Below are positions 21,308 to 25,338 of a stretch of DNA of 25,338 nt, in pieces; position 1 is the stretch's first letter; each line of letters begins with the position of its first letter. A model generated the notes under the pieces. That model worked only from the letters and a program-made list of their open reading frames with translations. It searched no databases and had not been told where the DNA came from. The DNA is taken from NCBI GenBank assembly GCA_002307315.1, contig DBTZ01000003.1, forward strand, positions 11,751 through 37,088. Direction: 5' to 3'. A program made the translations under genes and the position numbers. The DNA is from Alphaproteobacteria bacterium UBA1303. Its GTDB lineage: Bacteria; Pseudomonadota; Alphaproteobacteria; Micropepsales; Micropepsaceae.

Positions 21308-21331
21308 GGGTACCCGGTTTCCCGAGCACCC
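21308..21331 (-). terminator. Rho-independent terminator of the small minus-strand ORF
   Basis: Read on the minus strand: a 10-bp stem with two G-T pairs (GGGTGCTCGG with CCGGGTACCC), a GAAA loop and a following TTTTT. It lies 7 bp after the stop codon of the 39-codon ORF and opposes the lipoprotein gene. Confidence 0.8.
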
Positions 21332-21338
21332 TCTCTCA

Positions 21339-21458
21339 TCAGAACAACCGCGTGAGTGCGGCGATCACCGAAACCAGCGCTGGCGGGATATACCACGCCA
21401 TGCCGAGGCGATACGTCGTACCGCACGGGCTGCTGGCTTCGAAAACGAACAGCACCAT
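21339..21458 (-). CDS. 39-residue hydrophobic peptide
   Basis: A short ORF starting MVLFVFEASSPCG and ending in a hydrophobic segment (YIPPALVSVIAALTRLF), likely membrane-associated. It is supported by a strong GGAGGG five bases before the ATG and by the terminator right after the stop codon, a full expression unit in 150 bp. It is more GC-rich than the lipoprotein gene beside it. No family recognised. The remaining 21459-21804 shows no convincing gene. Confidence 0.5.
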   Translation of the reverse strand: MVLFVFEASSPCGTTYRLGMAWYIPPALVSVIAALTRLF

Positions 21459-21804
21459 AGTGCCCTCCATTTCCGTGCGCGGATTGCCCTTACAGCAGCC
21501 GATGCCGCGCATTAAGCCAGGTTGCGGTTTTTTGTGTCATACCGTCCGTGAACCGCAAACACCTCGGCTGTCTCGAAGTTATTTGCTAGATAGGAGGCGG
21601 CTCTCGTGGCTGCAAGGTTGCGAGCCGTATTATTCTCGAAATTGGGGATGGGTGAGTAGTGGCAATGGCAAATATGAATTTGCCCAAACCTTCTGAGCAC
21701 AACGGACAGTTTGTAACCTCTTCTCACAACCAAATGAAACATAACGAGACGGTTTGAAAAGGTTTTCAAGTGTAACTAATTGAAATAATTAATAATTTTG
21801 TGTA

Positions 21805-21848
21805 TTTTCAATCTTGCAAGAGGGGTTCGACTCCCCTAGGGCGCGCCA
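21805..21848 (+). repeat. att-like direct repeat 3 (tRNA-Glu 3' part)
   Basis: 44 bp identical to 18946-18989, and 45 bp if the preceding A is counted. The arm-like sequence found right of copies 1 and 2 is absent here, so this is the outer end of the array. Left of it AAAAGGTTTTCAAGTGTAAC (21757-21776) resembles the sequence left of copy 2. Confidence 0.92.
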
Positions 21849-22265
21849 TTTCCGTTCAAAACTGCGAACCATCAGCGGATGCCCGCAGCTTTCGCACCGA
21901 AGAAGGCCGGTCAGCAGCACCTCGCCGTTGGTCTCGTCGCCGGCGATGTCGGTAATCAGCAGCGGGGCGACTTGCCTGAGCGGCTGCCGGTGCCGGCGCT
22001 CGATCCCCTGCATCACTCGGTGCATCAGTATGCGCTTGGTCGGATTGGGATGACCGGACAGGGCGACAATCCCGACGCACATATCAGCATCGACGATACC
22101 GGTGTACTCAAGCACCACTGTTTGCAATCGCCCCACAGCCGGGTCGGGTCCATGGCCAGCAACTGATAGCCGATGCGTCTGGCGGTCAGCAGATCGCCAC
22201 GTCGGATCGCCTTCTGAAACAACGACGCCAAAACACAGGCATCAGCGCCGAACGGCTAAAGCGCT
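21849..22265 (-). pseudogene. Broken gene with recombinase-like zinc-ribbon end
   Basis: Reading leftwards, protein-like sequence runs HDEAL, stop, PFGADACVLASLFQKAIRRGDLL, MDPTRLWG, then a shift of frame near 22135 into RLQTVVLEYTGIVDADM, and on to GEVLLTGLLRCESCGHPLMV just before att copy 3. The LLTGLLRCxxCG part resembles the zinc-ribbon of large serine recombinases. The KAIRRG...RLW part resembles a RarA-type helical domain or an unnamed alphaproteobacterial protein. An in-frame TAG near 22260 and the frame change show it is non-functional. It may be debris of the element that first occupied this tRNA site. Confidence 0.5.
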
Positions 22266-22485
22266 TCGTCGTGTCGTGGGGGATATTACCTGAAAAATCG
22301 CTGGTAGAGGAGCGAGAACAGGGCATTGGCGGGAGCATCCATATCCGTGAGAAGATTGTGTTTCTCTCTTCACGTATGGAAAACACTACGTGGATAAATG
22401 GTATATTCTTGAAACGAGCATATTTAATGTTGGCATATTTGCTGTTCGCGAAACGAAGGAAATCTGTCAGTTACCGAGCATATCG

Positions 22486-22507
22486 TTTTTATGTTTTTCT
22501 TATAAAT
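22486..22507 (+). promoter_or_regulatory. T-rich site upstream of kdp, possible KdpE operator
   Basis: A T-rich stretch (TTTTTATG then TTTTTCTTATAAAT) in an AT-rich 320-bp gap, about 80 bp before the first kdp ORF. It resembles in character the T-rich KdpE site of E. coli, but kdpDE is not in the window and no consensus can be tested. The rest of 22266-22584 shows no gene. Confidence 0.3.
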
Positions 22508-22584
22508 CACACCAGTAATTCCTCTCGAACTTTTACGCCAATCGGCGGCATGACACTGCTCGTTTGCAACACGCAAGGGCTGCC

Positions 22585-22668
22585 ATGTTCGATTTTCTGT
22601 ACGTGATGCTTGGATGTGTCTTCACCGGCGGAGCGATGCTGTATGCCGTCGCCTGCGAAGCTCTGTGA
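22585..22668 (+). CDS. 27-residue membrane peptide heading the kdp operon
   Basis: MFDFLYVMLGCVFTGGAMLY and a short tail AVACEAL: one hydrophobic helix with the Y-xx-xCExL type ending that I recall in small ORFs upstream of kdpF in other alphaproteobacteria. AAGGG lies 5-6 bp before the ATG. The stop codon is 7 bp before kdpF, so they are co-transcribed. Function unknown; perhaps an accessory subunit of the Kdp complex. Too short for ordinary gene finders. Confidence 0.6.
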   Translation: MFDFLYVMLGCVFTGGAMLYAVACEAL

Positions 22669-22675
22669 GCGCGCT

Positions 22676-22765
22676 ATGAGCATTGATTACGCGCTCGGCT
22701 CCGCCGTGACCCTCAGCATCTTCATCTATCTGGTTTACGCACTGATCCGGCCGGAGCGGTTTTGA
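22676..22765 (+). CDS. kdpF: Potassium-transporting ATPase small subunit KdpF
   Basis: A 29-residue single-helix protein (VTLSIFIYLVYALIRPERF) with the hallmark YLVYALIRPERF ending of KdpF, which stabilises the KdpABC complex in the inner membrane. Its stop is one base before the kdpA start, so the genes are translationally coupled. Confidence 0.9.
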   Translation: MSIDYALGSAVTLSIFIYLVYALIRPERF

Positions 22766-22766
22766 C

Positions 22767-24494
22767 ATGACCCTCAACGGATGGCTTCAGATCGCGCTAT
22801 TCGCCGCGATCATCATCGCAATCGCCAAACCGCTTGGCTGGTATCTGGAAGCGACTTTTACCGGCAGGCGGACGTTTTTCTCGCCCGTTCTGCGTCCCAT
22901 CGAACGCGGGCTGTACCGTGCGGCGGGCATCGACGAGCGTGAGGAGCAGCATTGGCTGACCTATGCCGCCGCCATGCTGGCGTTCAGTTTGGCCGGGTTC
23001 CTAGTCCTTTACGCCCTCATGCGATTGCAAGGCGTATTGCCGTTCAATCCGCAAGCCCTACCCGGCCTCTCGCCGCATCTCGCGTTCAATACGGCGGTGA
23101 GCTTCGTCACCAACACCAACTGGCAGTCCTACGTGCCGGAAACCACCATGAGCTACCTGACCCAGATGGCCGGACTCACGGTGTACAATTTCGTTTCGGC
23201 CGCCACCGGCATCGCGCTGGCAGTTGCCTTCATTCGCGGCTTCGCCCGCCGCTCGGCACAAAGCATCGGTAATTTCTGGGTCGACCTCACCCGCTGCACG
23301 CTCTACGTCCTGTTGCCTATCTCTGTTGTGGTCGGATTGTTCTTTGTCTGGCAGGGCGTGCCACAGAATCTGCATGCCTATGTTAATGCTGTGACAATGG
23401 AAGGCGTAAAGCAGACGATTGCCCAGGGACCTGTTGCCTCCCAGGAAGTCATCAAGATGCTGGGCACCAACGGCGGCGGCTTCTTCAACGCCAATTCGGC
23501 GCACCCTTACGAGAACCCCAATGCCCTGACCAATCTGGTGCAGATGATCCTGATCTTCTCGCTCGGTGCGGGGCTGACGAATATGTTCGGCCGCATGGTC
23601 GGCGATCAGCGTCAGGGCTGGGCGATCTTCGCGGTGATGGGGCTGCTGTTCCTTGCCGGCACCACCACCGCCTATTGGGCGGAAAGCACCGGCAATCCGC
23701 AAATAGCTGCGTTGCATATCGACCAAACCTCCAGTGCCTTGCAATCCGGCGGCAACATGGAAGGCAAGGAAGTCCGCTTCGGCATCGCAAACTCGGCGCT
23801 GTTTGCCACCGTCACTACCGACGCTTCCTGCGGCGCGGTGAACGGCATGCATGACAGCTTCACGCCGCTTGGCGGCATGGTGCCGATGGTAAACATCATG
23901 CTGGGCGAAATCATCTTCGGCGGTGTCGGTTCCGGCCTTTACGGCATGCTGCTGTTCGCCATTCTCGCGGTGTTCATCGCCGGGCTGATGGTCGGGCGCA
24001 CGCCGGAATATCTCGGCAAGAAGATCGAGGCCAAGGAAGTGAAAATGGCGATGCTGGCCATTCTTTGCCTCCCATTATCGATCCTCGGATTTACCGCGCT
24101 GGCTTTGGTGCTGCCCGCCGGACTTGCCGGGCCGCTTAACGCCGGCCCGCACGGTTTCAGCGAAATTCTTTACGCTTACACATCCGCCACCGGCAATAAT
24201 GGCAGCGCCTTCGCCGGTCTCACTGCCAACACGCTCTTTTACAACACCACACTCGGCATTGCGATGTTCGCGGGGCGCTTCCTGATGATCGTGCCGGTGC
24301 TGGCGGTCGCCGGCTCGCTGGCGGCCAAGAAAATCGTACCGCCTTCTGCCGGAACATTCCCCACCGATGGCGGTTTGTTCGTCGGGCTTCTGATCGGCGT
24401 CATCCTCATCGTCGGCGGCCTTACCTTTTTTCCGGCTCTGGCACTCGGTCCTATCGTCGAACATCTTGCCATGACTGCCGGCACTACGTTTTGA
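22767..24494 (+). CDS. kdpA: Potassium-transporting ATPase, K+-binding subunit KdpA
   Basis: A 575-residue polytopic inner-membrane protein, the channel-like K+-selective subunit of the high-affinity KdpFABC pump. The four pore-loop regions are visible: NTNWQSYVPE (about 111), GTNGGGFFNANSAHPYENP (about 232), DASCGAVNGMHDS (about 352) and SATGNNGSAFAG (about 474). Roughly ten transmembrane helices can be seen. Length is normal for the family. GGAGCGG inside the end of kdpF serves as its ribosome-binding site. The operon is normally induced by K+ limitation through KdpDE. High GC and regular codon use indicate core-type DNA resuming right of the tRNA-anchored array. Confidence 0.98.
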   Translation: MTLNGWLQIALFAAIIIAIAKPLGWYLEATFTGRRTFFSPVLRPIERGLYRAAGIDEREEQHWLTYAAAMLAFSLAGFLVLYALMRLQGVLPFNPQALPGLSPHLAFNTAVSFVTNTNWQSYVPETTMSYLTQMAGLTVYNFVSAATGIALAVAFIRGFARRSAQSIGNFWVDLTRCTLYVLLPISVVVGLFFVWQGVPQNLHAYVNAVTMEGVKQTIAQGPVASQEVIKMLGTNGGGFFNANSAHPYENPNALTNLVQMILIFSLGAGLTNMFGRMVGDQRQGWAIFAVMGLLFLAGTTTAYWAESTGNPQIAALHIDQTSSALQSGGNMEGKEVRFGIANSALFATVTTDASCGAVNGMHDSFTPLGGMVPMVNIMLGEIIFGGVGSGLYGMLLFAILAVFIAGLMVGRTPEYLGKKIEAKEVKMAMLAILCLPLSILGFTALALVLPAGLAGPLNAGPHGFSEILYAYTSATGNNGSAFAGLTANTLFYNTTLGIAMFAGRFLMIVPVLAVAGSLAAKKIVPPSAGTFPTDGGLFVGLLIGVILIVGGLTFFPALALGPIVEHLAMTAGTTF

Positions 24495-24508
24495 TTACGA
24501 GACAACCC

Positions 24509-25338
24509 ATGACACACACGAAAACCCGTAAGCGTACGCCGGTGGCGACTATTACCGATCCGAAGATACTCTGGCCCGCCATAGGCGGCGCGTTCGGAAA
24601 ACTCGATCCGCGCGTGATGATCCGCAATCCGGTAATGTTCACGGTGGAGATCGTCGCCGCGCTGACGACCGTTCTCCTGATCCGAGATATTCAGACCGGA
24701 AGCGGTCATTACGGCTTCTCGCTTCAGATCAATATCTGGCTATGGTTCACGGTGTTGTTCGCCAATTTCGCCGAAGCTGTGGCCGAAGGACGCGGCAAGG
24801 CGCAGTCTGCCTCCTTGCGCCGGACAAAGTCCGAGCTGGAAGCAAAGTGGCTTCAGGTTCCCGAACTCAAGCTTTACGAAACCGTTCCGGCCTCGCAGTT
24901 GGAACGCGGCAACCTGGTACTGGTGGAAGCCGGCGATATCATTCCGTCGGACGGCGAAGTGGTGGAAGGCGTCGCCTCGGTGGACGAAGCCGCCATCACC
25001 GGCGAAAGCGCGCCGGTGATCCGCGAGGCCGGTGGCGACCGCTCGGCGGTGACCGGCGGCACAAGGGTATTGTCGGACTCCATCGTGGTGCGGATTACCG
25101 CGGCGCGCGGCTCGACCTTTCTCGACCGCATGATAGCGCTGGTGGAAGGCGCATCAAGGCAGAAAACGCCCAACGAGATCGCGCTCAATATTCTGTTGGC
25201 GGGCCTAACCATCATCTTCGTGATTGCGGTCGCGACAATTCCCAGTTTTGCGATGTATGCCGGCGGGCACATGTCGGTGCTGGTATTGGCGGCGTTGTTC
25301 GTGACGCTGATCCCCACCACCATCGGCGCGCTGCTGTC
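24509..25338 (+). CDS. kdpB: Potassium-transporting P-type ATPase KdpB (5' part)
   Basis: The first 276 codons of KdpB, which hydrolyses ATP to drive K+ uptake by KdpA. It starts MTHTKTRKRTP 14 bp after kdpA and runs off the window. Visible: first transmembrane hairpin (FTVEIVAALTTVLLI, INIWLWFTVLFANFAEAVAEGRGKAQ), the actuator-domain loop VDEAAITGESAPV with the TGES motif (about 165-170), and the third helix region ending TLIPTTIGALL. The catalytic DKTGT aspartate lies beyond the edge. Complete family members have about 680-700 residues. The ribosome-binding site is weak, consistent with coupling to kdpA. Confidence 0.97.
   Translation, partial: MTHTKTRKRTPVATITDPKILWPAIGGAFGKLDPRVMIRNPVMFTVEIVAALTTVLLIRDIQTGSGHYGFSLQINIWLWFTVLFANFAEAVAEGRGKAQSASLRRTKSELEAKWLQVPELKLYETVPASQLERGNLVLVEAGDIIPSDGEVVEGVASVDEAAITGESAPVIREAGGDRSAVTGGTRVLSDSIVVRITAARGSTFLDRMIALVEGASRQKTPNEIALNILLAGLTIIFVIAVATIPSFAMYAGGHMSVLVLAALFVTLIPTTIGALL

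Larger units (their letters stand above)
20406..21848. mobile_element. tRNA-Glu-anchored cargo unit 2 (1443 bp, no integrase)
   Basis: DNA between the second and third tRNA 3' repeats. It is visibly more AT-rich than the flanking core genes. It encodes a lipoprotein (+) and a 39-codon ORF (-) converging on a hairpin. Its ends share sequence with those of unit 1, and the size differs by only 27 bp. No recombinase is visible. Confidence 0.7.

Noticed and set aside
21512..21769. An 85-codon minus-strand ORF in unit 2
   Set aside because: No ribosome-binding site and no recognisable features; it runs through the unit-end sequence that resembles the other unit's end, so it is probably non-coding.
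20362..21848. Additional tRNA-Glu genes at 20362 and 21805
   Set aside because: Only the 3' part is present. The upstream bases cannot form the acceptor, D arm or 5' anticodon stem, so these are att-like repeats rather than tRNA genes.
1..25338. CRISPR array, rRNA or replication origin
   Set aside because: No regularly spaced repeats with unique spacers, no rRNA sequence and no DnaA-box cluster were seen on either strand.

Overview
The window looks like chromosomal DNA of a GC-rich alphaproteobacterium, most likely Rhodospirillales or a near relative. The grounds are uS9 with an N-terminal extension, the alaC-hom-glpX-recJ gene order, a short-type ArgC, dispersed small palindromic repeats and twin-arginine signal sequences. 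No rRNA or CRISPR array was seen. One tRNA gene is present, tRNA-Glu(TTC).

Layout. 1-643 (-): 5' part of a Tat-exported type B carboxylesterase. 1046-1525 (+): small secreted proline-tailed protein, flanked by two copies of an ~87-bp direct repeat. 1694-3524 (-): CoA-binding protein and O-acetylhomoserine sulfhydrylase (metY). 3832-4810 (+): rplM-rpsI with a strong terminator. 5007-10662: an accessory block with a PAP2 phosphatase, an exported GH2 beta-galactosidase-like enzyme, an unusual TetR-HTH/coiled-coil/TM/Sel1 fusion and a DUF4282-type membrane protein; it separates rplM-rpsI from argC, genes that are often adjacent in this class. 10783-13234: argC and an OmpA-family lipoprotein. 13499-18836: the apparent operon alaC-hom-glpX-recJ (amino-acid biosynthesis, class II fructose bisphosphatase, ssDNA exonuclease). 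18915-18989: tRNA-Glu. 18990-21848: two tandem units of about 1.4 kb, described below. 21849-22265: a broken gene with a recombinase-like zinc-ribbon end. 22585-25338: the kdp potassium-uptake operon (small ORF, kdpF, kdpA, kdpB cut by the window edge).

The most striking structure is downstream of tRNA-Glu. The 3' part of the tRNA, from the anticodon loop through CCA, is repeated exactly (44 bp common to all three copies) at 20362 and 21805. This divides the DNA into units of 1416 and 1443 bp. Each unit has similar, more AT-rich end sequences next to the repeat, including a 14-bp motif, but neither encodes an integrase. Unit 1 carries a putative peptidoglycan amidase (BPSL0067-like, Cys/His) followed 10 bp later by a secreted STY0301-like protein, which looks like an effector/immunity pair. 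Unit 2 carries a lipoprotein and a 39-codon hydrophobic ORF with its own ribosome-binding site and terminator. I interpret this as a tandem array of integrase-less, tRNA-targeted cargo cassettes moved in trans. That is an inference and needs comparative genomics.
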